Shown: positions 1 through 6,686 of the stretch, piece by piece
How the letters are laid out: every line of letters starts with the position of its first letter
Position numbering within the stretch: position 1 is the first letter of the stretch
Source of the DNA: a virus
Length of the DNA: 40,620 bases
Direction: 5' to 3' (one strand)
Virus record (IMG/VR): IMGVR_UViG_3300042397_000463
Location: 1-40,620 of that record
Made by a program: the position numbers and the translations under genes
Notes under the pieces: generated by a model
Told to the model about the DNA's origin: nothing
The model's database searches: none
The model's input: only the letters and a program-made list of their open reading frames with translations

Positions 1-154
1 TGAAAGTTCTTAGCATTCAGTTTAAACTCATCTCTGATCTGCTTATTCAACATTCTTGATTGAGTAGATTTCTTTTGATTTTCTCTTGCTGTTTCTGAAG
101 TAATTAACTTTAGGTTTGCAAGAGAGTTAATGTTACGGGCTTTACCACCTGACA
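1..154 (-). CDS. Partial leftward gene, possible small terminase-like or DNA-binding protein
   Basis: The reverse strand has an ATG at 154-152 preceded by a good ribosome binding site (AGGAGA, complement of 161-166). The frame stays open for 51 codons to the left edge, so the C-terminus is missing. The visible part is basic and helical (begins MSGGKARNINSLANLKLI) with an EARENQKKS-like stretch. It resembles the N-terminal helix-turn-helix region of some small terminase-type phage proteins, but this is a weak resemblance. It is the only leftward gene on this side and is preceded by a copy of the GGTACCTAATA-type motif (190-205, reverse strand), so it probably starts another late transcription unit. 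Confidence 0.6.
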
Positions 155-181
155 TTCCATTCTCCTATTCTGTTCTTAAAA

Positions 182-194
182 GATAACAATTATC
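182..194. promoter_or_regulatory. 5-bp stem, 3-base loop hairpin
   Basis: GATAA-CAA-TTATC is a perfect inverted repeat with a 3-base loop. The early promoters of phage N4, used by its virion RNA polymerase, are hairpins with 5-7 bp stems and 3-base loops. The resemblance is architectural only, since this stem is AT-rich and a 5-bp repeat can occur by chance. It overlaps the reverse-strand motif at 190-205. Confidence 0.35.
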
Positions 195-205
195 TATTAG
201 GATCC
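190..205 (-). promoter_or_regulatory. Phage promoter-like motif, site E (leftward)
   Basis: On the reverse strand this reads GGATCCTAATAGATAA, identical to the motif at 17332-17347 in 14 of 16 positions (TA to AT in the GG..CC core). It points toward the leftward gene that starts at 154. It is one of five such sites, each placed ahead of a gene or RNA on its own strand. Confidence 0.55.
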
Positions 206-255
206 GACTAGCGAGAAATATACACGAAATTAATTTTAATCCATAGGAAATAATC

Positions 256-753
256 ATGACACAAGCAAACACAAACACCATCATCAAAGACGTAGCCTTG
301 TTCTGGGCTAAGCTTGATAAACCTGTATCACCTTTTGGTGTTGATCAGTATGAGTTACAGATTCAAGGTGACAAGAAACGTGAGAAAGAATTCTCTCAGT
401 TCGGTAAAGTAAAGCCTGTTGAAGGCGGTAAGATCTCTGTTAATCTTAAGAAGAAAGCCTTCAAGAAAGATGGTACAGATGCCGCCAAAGTTCGTGTAGT
501 AGACGCAGGTAAGAAAGAACTTGATCCAAAGTTGATTGGTAATGGTTCTATCGGTAATGTTATGGTGTACTGCTCGCCATACGAAATCAAACTTCCTAAC
601 GGTAAAGTAAGTAAGGCTGGTATTTCAACAATGTTAGTAGCTGTTCAAGTTACTGATCTTGTTCGTTATGAACGTAAATCTGAGAACTTTGTTGACTTCG
701 ATGTTGAAGGTACTTCTGTTGATACAGATGCGTCTGAAGAAGCAATGTTTTGA
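256..753 (+). CDS. Single-stranded DNA-binding protein, T7 gp2.5-like
   Basis: The 165-aa product is most likely the phage SSB that coats single-stranded DNA and coordinates polymerase and primase-helicase at the fork. Its size and basic, beta-rich body fit the gp2.5 OB-fold family. The C-terminus is strongly acidic and ends in a single Phe (DTDASEEAMF), the gp2.5 hallmark that contacts the polymerase and helicase. The ATG at 256 has an AGGAAA ribosome binding site. It is the first rightward gene, is followed by its own terminator (792-835), and so may be transcribed as a separate abundant message. The exact family is inferred from motif and context, not from a database search. Confidence 0.8.
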   Translation: MTQANTNTIIKDVALFWAKLDKPVSPFGVDQYELQIQGDKKREKEFSQFGKVKPVEGGKISVNLKKKAFKKDGTDAAKVRVVDAGKKELDPKLIGNGSIGNVMVYCSPYEIKLPNGKVSKAGISTMLVAVQVTDLVRYERKSENFVDFDVEGTSVDTDASEEAMF

Positions 754-768
754 GTTAGTGTAACTAAC
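754..768. promoter_or_regulatory. 6-bp stem, 3-base loop hairpin after SSB
   Basis: GTTAGT-GTA-ACTAAC is a perfect 6-bp inverted repeat with a 3-base loop, starting right after the SSB stop codon. It has no U-tract, so it is not a standard terminator. It shares stem size and loop length with the hairpin at 182-194 and with N4 early promoters. It could equally be an RNA-stability element. The function is unknown. Confidence 0.35.
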
Positions 769-791
769 GAAAATCTCTCTAAATTATAATT

Positions 792-835
792 ATCCCTTGT
801 GATAGTCCTTAAATGGTCTGTCATGAGGGATTTTT
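792..835 (+). terminator. Rho-independent terminator after SSB
   Basis: ATCCCTTGTGA (792-802) and TCATGAGGGAT (821-831) pair at 9 of 11 positions across an 18-base loop and are followed by TTTTT (831-835). This separates SSB from the long small-gene operon. An in-frame GTG at 799 lies inside the first stem half, which argues against it being the start of the next gene. Confidence 0.6.
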
Positions 836-849
836 ATTCGAAAGTATAT

Positions 850-1050
850 ATGATTAAATCCGATGAAGATGATGAATTTGAACGTATTGAACGTGAAAAC
901 TCTATGAAAGGACAACCATACATATACGACAGTAAACGTAAATGGATTAGTATTGACAAGTCAGACTATCCTGATATCAGATACCAGACTGAAACCTTCT
1001 TCGCTGGTGTACAGTGGGCAGAAAACAAACTCAAGGAACTTAACTCATGA
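850..1050 (+). CDS. Hypothetical protein, 66 aa, acidic
   Basis: An acidic N-terminus (MIKSDEDDEFERIEREN) is followed by a mixed C-terminal part. I do not recognise a family. I chose the ATG at 850 because the longer GTG start at 799 lies inside the terminator hairpin. It is the first gene of the early operon and its stop overlaps the next start (ATGA at 1047). Confidence 0.6.
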   Translation: MIKSDEDDEFERIERENSMKGQPYIYDSKRKWISIDKSDYPDIRYQTETFFAGVQWAENKLKELNS

Positions 1051-1415
1051 AACTCAATAAAACACAACTGAACTACGCTCTCTCTCGTTTGTCTGAAAAG
1101 ATCAATCAAAAACGTGATGCTGAAACACCTGACTATATTAGTTCTAAAAAGCATGATCCAAAAGAAATCTACAAGTTCTTACTTGCTCATAACGTTGATC
1201 TTGTTGATGAATCTAAGTTCGTAAACACATGGGGTATTCGTGATCTAGGTGAAGTACTTGTTTTCCCTGAAAACTTTGATAAAGCACACGAAGACAACAT
1301 AAAACAACGTGAAGCAGTACGTGCTAAGTATGAAGCTATCCAACAATCAATGATGGATAAACTATATCTCTGTGACGAAGCTGAAGAAGCCCTCGAATTT
1401 ATCAACTCAATCTAA
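1047..1415 (+). CDS. Hypothetical protein, 122 aa
   Basis: The start overlaps the preceding stop by four bases, implying coupled translation. The protein is predicted to be largely helical and charged, with a C-terminal acidic helix (CDEAEEALEFI). No catalytic motif, membrane segment or family is recognised. Confidence 0.7.
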   Translation: MKLNKTQLNYALSRLSEKINQKRDAETPDYISSKKHDPKEIYKFLLAHNVDLVDESKFVNTWGIRDLGEVLVFPENFDKAHEDNIKQREAVRAKYEAIQQSMMDKLYLCDEAEEALEFINSI

Positions 1416-1425
1416 AGGACAAATA

Positions 1426-1716
1426 ATGAAAAACCTAAACGAATTCTTTCCAACAAAAGTCCAATTTGAAGTTAAAATTGTTACTGAAGTACCCGCAGAA
1501 TACTACGATGCTAAAAACTGGGAACAAGGTATCGGTGTTTATTACCACGAAGAAAAAGATTGTATGTACTTCGTAAACAAGTACTCAGTCGATACTATCT
1601 GGAATCCATCACAGAAAGGATTATTTGAAGTAATTGAAGATACATTCCACTCACCTAAAGTTGAAGAAGATCTGTTGTTACGAGCTATTGCCGCTATGAA
1701 CGGTCATCGTATATGA
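1426..1716 (+). CDS. Hypothetical protein, 96 aa
   Basis: The ATG at 1426 follows an AAAGGAC ribosome binding site. A GTG 54 bases upstream in the same frame would overlap the previous gene and lacks such a site. The sequence is rich in aromatic residues and has no motif I recognise. Its stop overlaps the next start (ATGA at 1713). Confidence 0.65.
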   Translation: MKNLNEFFPTKVQFEVKIVTEVPAEYYDAKNWEQGIGVYYHEEKDCMYFVNKYSVDTIWNPSQKGLFEVIEDTFHSPKVEEDLLLRAIAAMNGHRI

Positions 1717-1943
1717 GTAATGATGGCTTTGAATTAGAGCAATGCATCATGGAATGTTGGCAAGTGTGTGAAGATCTGAAAAAATTCGACATAGATCGAC
1801 AAACACTGGCTAACTACTATGAAGCCAAATTCAATAAACTCTGGGAAATCTTTGAGGAACTAACCCATGAACGATACTTTAATAATGTTGCCAGAAAAAC
1901 ACCGTCATTCAATCCGTATGATAATGAAAGTGAGACTTCATAA
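1713..1943 (+). CDS. Hypothetical protein, 76 aa
   Basis: The N-terminal half contains EQCIMECWQVCEDLKKF, a helical pattern seen in small early proteins of several marine phages, but no function is known to me. The last 77 bases are shared with the next gene in another frame, an unusually long overlap for this operon. Confidence 0.6.
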   Translation: MSNDGFELEQCIMECWQVCEDLKKFDIDRQTLANYYEAKFNKLWEIFEELTHERYFNNVARKTPSFNPYDNESETS

Positions 1944-2121
1944 GCTTGAAGGTGACTTGTCATTCTGCAAAGATATGATAGCATTACACTGGAATAACTC
2001 TGATCCAGCTAAGCCTCACAGTATTACAGCATTCAAACTGCTTAATCACTACAAAGACTATGCTCGTAAGCTTCGTAAAGAACTTAAAACTATCCGTTCA
2101 ATTCTACAGGTAATGAAATGA
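1867..2121 (+). CDS. Hypothetical protein, 84 aa
   Basis: The ATG at 1867 has a GAGG ribosome binding site nine bases upstream, which supports this start despite the 77-base overlap with the preceding gene. Internal ATGs at 1918 and 1924 have no such site. The product is basic and helical. The stop overlaps the next start (ATGA at 2118). Confidence 0.55.
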   Translation: MNDTLIMLPEKHRHSIRMIMKVRLHKLEGDLSFCKDMIALHWNNSDPAKPHSITAFKLLNHYKDYARKLRKELKTIRSILQVMK

Positions 2122-2357
2122 GTCAATATCACCACTGGTATTATACTGATAATGCAGACTTTGAATGCACTATCGAAGTTGAAGTAGGAAGTATCTGTCA
2201 AATCCGTGATGAAAAAGGAGGTTATGAGCCAGACTATTCTGACGATATCTATGTAACCGAAGTAAAACACAAAGGTACTGATATCATTGACGTCATCCAT
2301 CCAGATGTACTCAAAGATATCGTGTCTCAATTCGTTGAAGTAAATTCCTCACTCTGA
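2118..2357 (+). CDS. Hypothetical protein, 79 aa, acidic
   Basis: A small acidic protein with a beta-rich middle (CTIEVEVGSICQI) and many Asp/Glu residues. Coupled to the preceding gene by an ATGA overlap. No family is recognised. Confidence 0.65.
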   Translation: MSQYHHWYYTDNADFECTIEVEVGSICQIRDEKGGYEPDYSDDIYVTEVKHKGTDIIDVIHPDVLKDIVSQFVEVNSSL

Positions 2358-2365
2358 AAGTCCAT

Positions 2366-2809
2366 ATGCAAAATCCATTAAGCGAGTACCGTAATCACCT
2401 GTTTGCTACTCACGACAACCTTGATGAGTCGTTTTCATACTTACACAGTATGATGAGTACACTGTCTAACTCAGATAAGATGGGTGTTAACACAGCTGTC
2501 TGTTGTTTAATCAACACTCTTGCTAAAACAATTGATGAAGTATATCACCCCAGTAAAAACATGTCTATTGCCTCTCTCGTAGACAAATACCTTGATGACA
2601 AACTTGCCGCAACAGTTGAAGAAATCATAAGTGATCGTATCTATAGTGCTATCGAGCAATATATGTCAGAAGAATTTGATATCTGTGACTATGATGATAA
2701 CATCGATTGGGATGATCGTATCAGCTCTAACATTGACAGGTCTATGATTCAAGAACTTGTTGAAGAGTCAATTAAAGAAAACATCACATTCGAGGTACGT
2801 GTATCATGA
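2366..2809 (+). CDS. Hypothetical protein, 147 aa, acidic
   Basis: The protein is helical and acidic, especially around residues 100-130 (DICDYDDNIDWDDR). No family is recognised. Translation begins eight bases after the previous stop and ends in an ATGA overlap with the next gene. Confidence 0.65.
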   Translation: MQNPLSEYRNHLFATHDNLDESFSYLHSMMSTLSNSDKMGVNTAVCCLINTLAKTIDEVYHPSKNMSIASLVDKYLDDKLAATVEEIISDRIYSAIEQYMSEEFDICDYDDNIDWDDRISSNIDRSMIQELVEESIKENITFEVRVS

Positions 2810-3039
2810 ACCAACCCGAGTCAAACGGATACTTTGTATTCGTCAAACAAGGTTACGATCGAGCCTACTATTGTGTGGCAGGTCGTGATATCAAACTGGA
2901 AGATGCAGTCTGCTATCTATTCCAGAATGAAGCCGCTAAAGTATGTACAACAATGAACATGGAACTTAACGATGAACTCCGTCAAAAAGAAACGCTCGAT
3001 GAATCCAGAAGTACTAGCCAAGGGAAAAGCAGCTCTTGA
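2806..3039 (+). CDS. Hypothetical protein, 77 aa
   Basis: The N-terminal 50 residues look like a compact alpha/beta protein. The last 22 residues are Ser/Lys/Glu-rich and overlap the next gene by 68 bases in another frame, so they may be an overprinted tail. No function is recognised. Confidence 0.6.
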   Translation: MNQPESNGYFVFVKQGYDRAYYCVAGRDIKLEDAVCYLFQNEAAKVCTTMNMELNDELRQKETLDESRSTSQGKSSS

Positions 3040-3268
3040 ACAATGGCGTAAAGAAAAAGCTTATGCACAAAAGAAAGGTGGTAAGTTCCTTGAAGCATGG
3101 AATGAAGAACAAGAGCTAAAGAAAGCTCAAAAACGTACTTCACCATTACAAGCTATAAAGAATTTCTGTAATGACTGTGTAGGAGGTATTCGTACAGACA
3201 TAACCAACTGTACTGCCAAACAATGTTCTCTGTATATCTATCGTCCATACAAGAAAGGTGAAGAGTAA
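2972..3268 (+). CDS. Small four-cysteine, probably zinc-binding, phage protein
   Basis: The C-terminal part has the cysteine pattern FCNDCVGG...NCTAKQCSLYIYR (Cys-X2-Cys ... Cys-X4-Cys). This pattern recurs in small early phage proteins and is likely to bind zinc. The N-terminal half is a Lys/Glu-rich helix. The start is uncertain: ATG 2972 follows GGAAC, while ATG 2999 would give an 89-aa product. The biological role is unknown. Confidence 0.65.
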   Translation: MNSVKKKRSMNPEVLAKGKAALEQWRKEKAYAQKKGGKFLEAWNEEQELKKAQKRTSPLQAIKNFCNDCVGGIRTDITNCTAKQCSLYIYRPYKKGEE

Positions 3269-3498
3269 TGACACCAAACATCATAGAATACAACCCAGAA
3301 GACTTTAAAAATATTCTTGTAAAAGATTATAAGTTTATTAAAGAACCTGAAAGGTCTGAATGGGTATGCTACATGTTCGGTGCTAGTGCTGGTAATGGTA
3401 TTAGCTATCGACCACTTAAAGATAAACAACCTAACTGGTTTGTTCGTTATATGATGAAAATATGTTTTGATTGCACATGGGTAAAGGATAAACAATGA
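3268..3498 (+). CDS. Hypothetical protein, 76 aa
   Basis: Starts within a TAATG overlap and ends in an ATGA overlap with the next gene. It contains aromatic residues and three cysteines but no recognisable motif. Confidence 0.65.
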   Translation: MTPNIIEYNPEDFKNILVKDYKFIKEPERSEWVCYMFGASAGNGISYRPLKDKQPNWFVRYMMKICFDCTWVKDKQ

Positions 3499-3641
3499 AC
3501 GAATATTGCTTTCAAGTAAGTCGTACACGAACTGTCTGGGTTTGTGCCATTGATGAAGAAGAAGCTGAGTCTAAAGTCTATGAAGAAATCGGTTATGATC
3601 CCGATGAAATGGAACTTGTTGACGTAAACTTTGATATCTAA
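3495..3641 (+). CDS. Hypothetical small acidic protein, 48 aa
   Basis: A 49-codon frame beginning MNEYCFQVSRTRTVWVCAID fills the gap between two genes, with an ATGA overlap at its start and the next ATG two bases after its stop. An N-terminal beta hairpin followed by an acidic helix (DEEEAESKVYEEIG) looks like a genuine folded small protein. The function is unknown. Confidence 0.6.
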   Translation: MNEYCFQVSRTRTVWVCAIDEEEAESKVYEEIGYDPDEMELVDVNFDI

Positions 3642-3642
3642 T

Positions 3643-3864
3643 ATGGAACTATACAAACTACCCAGAGGCTCTCACTTCAGACTAATCGGTGACACCCAAA
3701 TACCGCCTGAAGCAAGACACCCTAATCTTGATAAAACATACAAGCTAATCAACATCGATGGTATGTACTCTTATTGTCTTGATGAAAATAAAGATGTGTA
3801 TCACTTTGCTGCATGGGCTGACGTTACTGAGGTAAACAATGATAGCGTACAAACTGTTTCGTAA
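3643..3864 (+). CDS. Hypothetical protein, 73 aa
   Basis: The ATG at 3643 lies just after the preceding stop. A TTG further upstream in frame would overlap that gene and is less likely. The residues look like a small beta-rich domain (GSHFRLIGDTQIPPE...YKLINIDGMYSY). No family is recognised. Confidence 0.6.
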   Translation: MELYKLPRGSHFRLIGDTQIPPEARHPNLDKTYKLINIDGMYSYCLDENKDVYHFAAWADVTEVNNDSVQTVS

Positions 3865-4138
3865 ACGTAAAGACGGTACCTATGGTCCACTGTTTATTAA
3901 TCGTAAACAAAAGCTTACTACTAATGTATGGTACTTTGCCGAAGATCATAAAACAAAAGGCTATAAGCATCGTCCTGGTTGGCATGCATGTGCTAAACCT
4001 ATTGCTCCACACTTATCTAAGAAAGGTCGTGTATGGTGTAAAGTAATTATAAATGATCTTGAACGTCATCAAAGACCTGAATCACAAGGTGGTCTCTGGT
4101 TTACAGCTAATGTACTTAAAATTGTAGAGGAACTATGA
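3839..4138 (+). CDS. Conserved phage protein of unknown function, 99 aa
   Basis: The N-terminus (MIAYKLFRKRKDGTYGPLFI) and the RPGWHACAKPIAPHL segment match a conserved small phage protein family that I recall only as hypothetical. Basic overall, with conserved Trp and His residues. It overlaps the preceding gene by 26 bases and the next by four. The GGTACCTATGG inside it encodes the KDGTYG turn and is probably not a functional copy of the promoter-like motif. Confidence 0.7.
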   Translation: MIAYKLFRKRKDGTYGPLFINRKQKLTTNVWYFAEDHKTKGYKHRPGWHACAKPIAPHLSKKGRVWCKVIINDLERHQRPESQGGLWFTANVLKIVEEL

Positions 4139-4284
4139 GTTCAACACTAATCGCAATCATCGGTCTCGTATACTTAGCTGTATGCGTTGATCTGTTCTTT
4201 AAAGGCAGTACAGGTCTAAGCATTGCTTTCCTAGGTTATGCTATCGGTAATGTAGGTCTATACTTGGAGACAGTAACCAAATGA
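4135..4284 (+). CDS. Small membrane protein, 49 aa, two predicted TM helices
   Basis: The frame starts in an ATGA overlap and ends in an ATGA overlap with the deoxyribosyltransferase-like gene, so it fills the gap exactly. Residues 4-22 (TLIAIIGLVYLAVCVDLFF) and about 27-44 are hydrophobic, giving two likely membrane spans. The function is unknown. It could act on the host membrane. Confidence 0.55.
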   Translation: MSSTLIAIIGLVYLAVCVDLFFKGSTGLSIAFLGYAIGNVGLYLETVTK

Positions 4285-4688
4285 GACAACGAACAGTATA
4301 CTTAGCGGGTCCAATGGAACATGTGTCTGTTGACGAAGCTAAAGGTTGGCGTTCAACTGCCACACACCTGCTAGCTCCAACGTGTAAGATTCTTAATCCG
4401 TGCAGACGTCTTCATGCATTCGAAAAGAAATACATGAAGCGTATCTTTGAGTTAGATCTTCGTGATATCCGTGAGTCTGACTTAATCTTAGCTAACCTAG
4501 ATAATCCATTAGTACCTAAACACGGTACTGCTATGGAAGTCTTCTATGCTGCTTATATATTGAAAATCCCTGTTGTAGCATTCAAAGCTAGCGACTCAAC
4601 AATCCATCCATTCTTTGAATCCCTTGTCACTGAATGGCGTTCAACTGTAGATAAAGCCTGTGATACAATTCTCTCGGAGTACTTATGA
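4281..4688 (+). CDS. Nucleoside 2-deoxyribosyltransferase-like protein
   Basis: The 135-aa protein has the family's marks: an N-terminal YLAGPM (7-12), a WR about ten residues later, the ESDLILANLD strand (65-74), and KHGTAMEVFYA (80-90), in which E86 is the likely nucleophilic Glu. Such enzymes cleave or exchange the base of deoxynucleosides or deoxynucleotides. In a phage they would fit host nucleotide salvage. The length is typical of the short phage/DUF4406-type members, whose substrates are mostly unknown. It is coupled on both sides by overlaps. Confidence 0.7.
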   Translation: MRQRTVYLAGPMEHVSVDEAKGWRSTATHLLAPTCKILNPCRRLHAFEKKYMKRIFELDLRDIRESDLILANLDNPLVPKHGTAMEVFYAAYILKIPVVAFKASDSTIHPFFESLVTEWRSTVDKACDTILSEYL

Positions 4689-4750
4689 TCGGTCTGTTAA
4701 CAATCATCGTAATTTACACAATCTGGTACAGAGTTTCATTTAAGGATTAA
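4685..4750 (+). CDS. Possible 21-aa membrane micropeptide
   Basis: A 22-codon frame (MIGLLTIIVIYTIWYRVSFK..) starts in an ATGA overlap. GGAG lies at a good distance upstream, and the frame ends one base before the next gene. It is almost entirely a single hydrophobic helix with a basic C-terminus. Its tiling fits the operon, but a frame this short cannot be proven from sequence alone. Confidence 0.45.
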   Translation: MIGLLTIIVIYTIWYRVSFKD

Positions 4751-4751
4751 T

Positions 4752-4994
4752 ATGCCATACATCACCCAAGAAGACCGTCAATCAAACCACATGTTGCAGT
4801 ATGAGCCACGTACTGCAGGTGAATTAAACTTCATGATTACTACGTTCATTCGTGACTACTACAATGCAATGCCTTGTTATCAATCCATCAACGACATCGT
4901 TGGTGCACTTGAAGGAGCTAAACTAGAGTTCTATCGTAGGGTTGCCGCCCCTTATGAAGATATCAAAATCAACCTAAACGGAGATGTATACTGA
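4752..4994 (+). CDS. Conserved phage protein of unknown function (DUF6899-like)
   Basis: The MPYITQEDR start, the AGELNFMIT segment and the C-terminal GAKLEFYRRVAAPYEDIKIN block match a small conserved phage family that I recall as DUF6899. The 80-aa length is typical. AAGGA precedes the start, and the stop overlaps the next start (TGATG). No biochemical role is known. Confidence 0.7.
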   Translation: MPYITQEDRQSNHMLQYEPRTAGELNFMITTFIRDYYNAMPCYQSINDIVGALEGAKLEFYRRVAAPYEDIKINLNGDVY

Positions 4995-5404
4995 TGAGTA
5001 CAGTAATAAGCGATCAACGTGCTAAAGAAATCTTAGCATCATGGGATAACGAAGACTTCTTTGATATTAAAGCCCGACAATACCTTGAGAAAGAACGTGA
5101 AGAAATGGAAAAAGGATGGTCTGAAGTGTTCGGTCAAGAATACAACAAGGAAATTGATATGTATGAAAACAAAGATCACATCAACCCTAAGCACTACAAG
5201 AACGTAGCCGCAGGTAAACAATACATGGAACTCATGGTTGACATGCTTGCGGGTAAGTCAGGTGTAGAAGCTCACTTGTTCGGTCAAGTGTATAAGTACC
5301 TGATGCGCTGTGGTAATAAAGACCAAGAAGTCCAAGAATTAAACAAAGCTCTGTGGTATCTGCAAGCACTCATCAAGTTTAAAACTGAAGGTAAAGTTCT
5401 GTAA
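4994..5404 (+). CDS. DUF3310-family phage protein
   Basis: Residues about 60-130 carry the family pattern: HINPKHYKN, a Gln-X-Met-Glu, the Q-KYLMRCG-KD segment, and QELNKALWYLQALI. DUF3310 proteins are common in phage replication regions and are sometimes labelled nucleotide kinase-like, though the function is unproven. The N-terminal 55 residues are acidic and helical and look like an extension. Start within a TGATG overlap. Confidence 0.8.
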   Translation: MSTVISDQRAKEILASWDNEDFFDIKARQYLEKEREEMEKGWSEVFGQEYNKEIDMYENKDHINPKHYKNVAAGKQYMELMVDMLAGKSGVEAHLFGQVYKYLMRCGNKDQEVQELNKALWYLQALIKFKTEGKVL

Positions 5405-6019
5405 ATGAACCACATCAAGACGGTCAAACGTTTTGTCGCTGGAAGTCATAAGTTCTTCGACATCTATGAATGCACTGTAGATGAAGTAGATACTTATACT
5501 TCTAGTACTGGCAAAGCAATGGTTAAAGTATCCATTGAAGGTAAAGAGTATAACGGTCTCCATAACAAATGGGTCTATGAATACTTATGCGCCAACGAAG
5601 GACAGCCATCCTTTGTAGTCTTCTGGAAAGCCCCTAAAGGTGATCCTATGGTAGCCTACGTTAAAGAGATATGGCAAAATCACATTGATGGTACTCCACA
5701 AGAGACTGTCTATTTAGCTTCTGATGAAGAGGCTCACAAACAAGAAGGTGAATCCTTCCTGTACATGTGGGTTAATAAAGATACCGATAAGAAGTACATC
5801 GGTAAACATCGTGGTAAACCTGATGACGGTTATGTATGCTCATCTGAAAGCTTTATGACTGAGTATAACGAGTGTCCATCAAGGTTTATACGAACAGTAT
5901 TAGCTTATGGTAGCGATCAAGAAATGCTTGAGTTAGAAACTATCTTGTTGTTACAACTAAAAACCCGTATGAGTCCTCTGTACTACAATCTTTCAAACAA
6001 TCTTAATAAGGAAAACTGA
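5405..6019 (+). CDS. GIY-YIG nuclease-like domain fused to an unknown N-terminal domain
   Basis: Residues about 118-200 resemble a GIY-YIG fold: an FLYMWVNKDTDKKYIGKHRG start (a diverged GIY and a clear YIG), an Arg in RFIRTVLA, and a Glu in LELETILLL as the likely metal ligand. Residues 1-110 form a separate, beta-rich domain I do not recognise. The protein could be a free-standing homing-type nuclease or a structure-specific one. It lies in-line in the operon, coupled to both neighbours, and does not obviously interrupt another gene. Confidence 0.65.
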   Translation: MNHIKTVKRFVAGSHKFFDIYECTVDEVDTYTSSTGKAMVKVSIEGKEYNGLHNKWVYEYLCANEGQPSFVVFWKAPKGDPMVAYVKEIWQNHIDGTPQETVYLASDEEAHKQEGESFLYMWVNKDTDKKYIGKHRGKPDDGYVCSSESFMTEYNECPSRFIRTVLAYGSDQEMLELETILLLQLKTRMSPLYYNLSNNLNKEN

Positions 6020-6276
6020 TGGCTAAATCAAATGCTGTTAAACATGATTTCACTATCAAGCTTGGTGGTCAAAACTATGAGATTCAACTAAGCCCTAGCA
6101 CTAACTATGGTTGGTTTGAACACAATGAACTTGGTGACGAGTCAGGTGGAGGTCTCTGGTTTGATCGTGGTATGTTCTTAATTGACTACGATGGGGTATA
6201 TGAATTACCTTTTGAAGTTAAAGATACACTAGTCAGGTTTGGTTATATCGATCCACTGGAGGCAGAGCAATGGTAA
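6019..6276 (+). CDS. Hypothetical protein, 85 aa
   Basis: The start lies in a TGATG overlap with an AAGGAAA ribosome binding site. A compact beta-rich protein with DESGGGLWFDRG in the middle. No family is recognised. The stop is overlapped by the next start. Confidence 0.65.
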   Translation: MAKSNAVKHDFTIKLGGQNYEIQLSPSTNYGWFEHNELGDESGGGLWFDRGMFLIDYDGVYELPFEVKDTLVRFGYIDPLEAEQW

Positions 6277-6473
6277 TGATCGAGATTGATGACGATACTG
6301 AAGACGCTATTGTATGTGCCAGCTTGCTTAAAATGTATAAACATTTAAACAATGAGCGTAGCTACAAATACTTGTTTAGTGTTGACTCACATGAAAACCT
6401 AGTGCAAGTACATATACTCCGAGACGCAGTCAAAAGAGTATACGAGTACTATAGCACGGATAAACTTGAATAA
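6270..6473 (+). CDS. Hypothetical protein, 67 aa
   Basis: The N-terminus is acidic (IEIDDDTEDAIV), followed by helices. Small phage proteins with this type of start are common but unassigned. It is the last gene before a 48-base gap that carries promoter-like site A. Confidence 0.65.
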   Translation: MVMIEIDDDTEDAIVCASLLKMYKHLNNERSYKYLFSVDSHENLVQVHILRDAVKRVYEYYSTDKLE

Positions 6474-6492
6474 AATCAAGCTAACCGCAGAC

Positions 6493-6508
6493 GGTACCTT
6501 ATAGATAC
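6493..6508 (+). promoter_or_regulatory. Phage promoter-like motif, site A
   Basis: GGTACCTTATAGATAC lies in the only sizeable gap (6474-6521) of this part of the operon, 14 bases before the next start codon. It matches site C at 14 of 16 positions. Confidence 0.6.
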
Positions 6509-6521
6509 ACACGGAGAACCT

Positions 6522-6686
6522 ATGAAAAGATACGTTGTAACTTGCTGTTTCGAAATCAATCATGATGAAACTATGGCTGACATTGATACTGTCATCCATG
6601 AGTTTGTCAGAGAAGACTTCTTAGATCACTATAACGGTGAAATGTTTTATGTAGTACAAGCAGAGGAAATCAATGAACAGAGATAA
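6522..6686 (+). CDS. Hypothetical small protein, 54 aa
   Basis: A 55-codon frame (MKRYVVTCCFEINHDETMAD..) has GGAG seven bases upstream and follows site A. An N-terminal beta strand and acidic helices suggest a folded small protein. It overlaps the MazG-like gene by 14 bases. The function is unknown. Confidence 0.6.
   Translation: MKRYVVTCCFEINHDETMADIDTVIHEFVREDFLDHYNGEMFYVVQAEEINEQR

Larger units (their letters stand above)
155..255. promoter_or_regulatory. Divergent control region between the leftward gene and SSB
   Basis: This 101-base gap separates two divergently transcribed genes. It contains a perfect 5-bp, 3-base-loop hairpin (182-194), a reverse-strand copy of the phage promoter-like motif (190-205), and an AT-rich stretch with the palindrome AAATTAATTT before the SSB ribosome binding site (AGGAAA). 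I see no convincing host sigma-70 promoter pair. Confidence 0.6.

Noticed and set aside
799-849. GTG-initiated extension of the first small early gene
   Set aside because: The GTG lies in the stem of the SSB terminator. The ATG at 850 is a better start.
3866-3880. GGTACCTATGG as a sixth copy of the promoter-like motif
   Set aside because: It lies inside a gene, encodes a conserved KDGTYG turn, and lacks the TAG part of the motif.
5405-6019. GIY-YIG gene as a homing element interrupting a host gene or intron
   Set aside because: Its neighbours are complete, coupled by start-stop overlaps and show no split coding sequence or intron boundaries.
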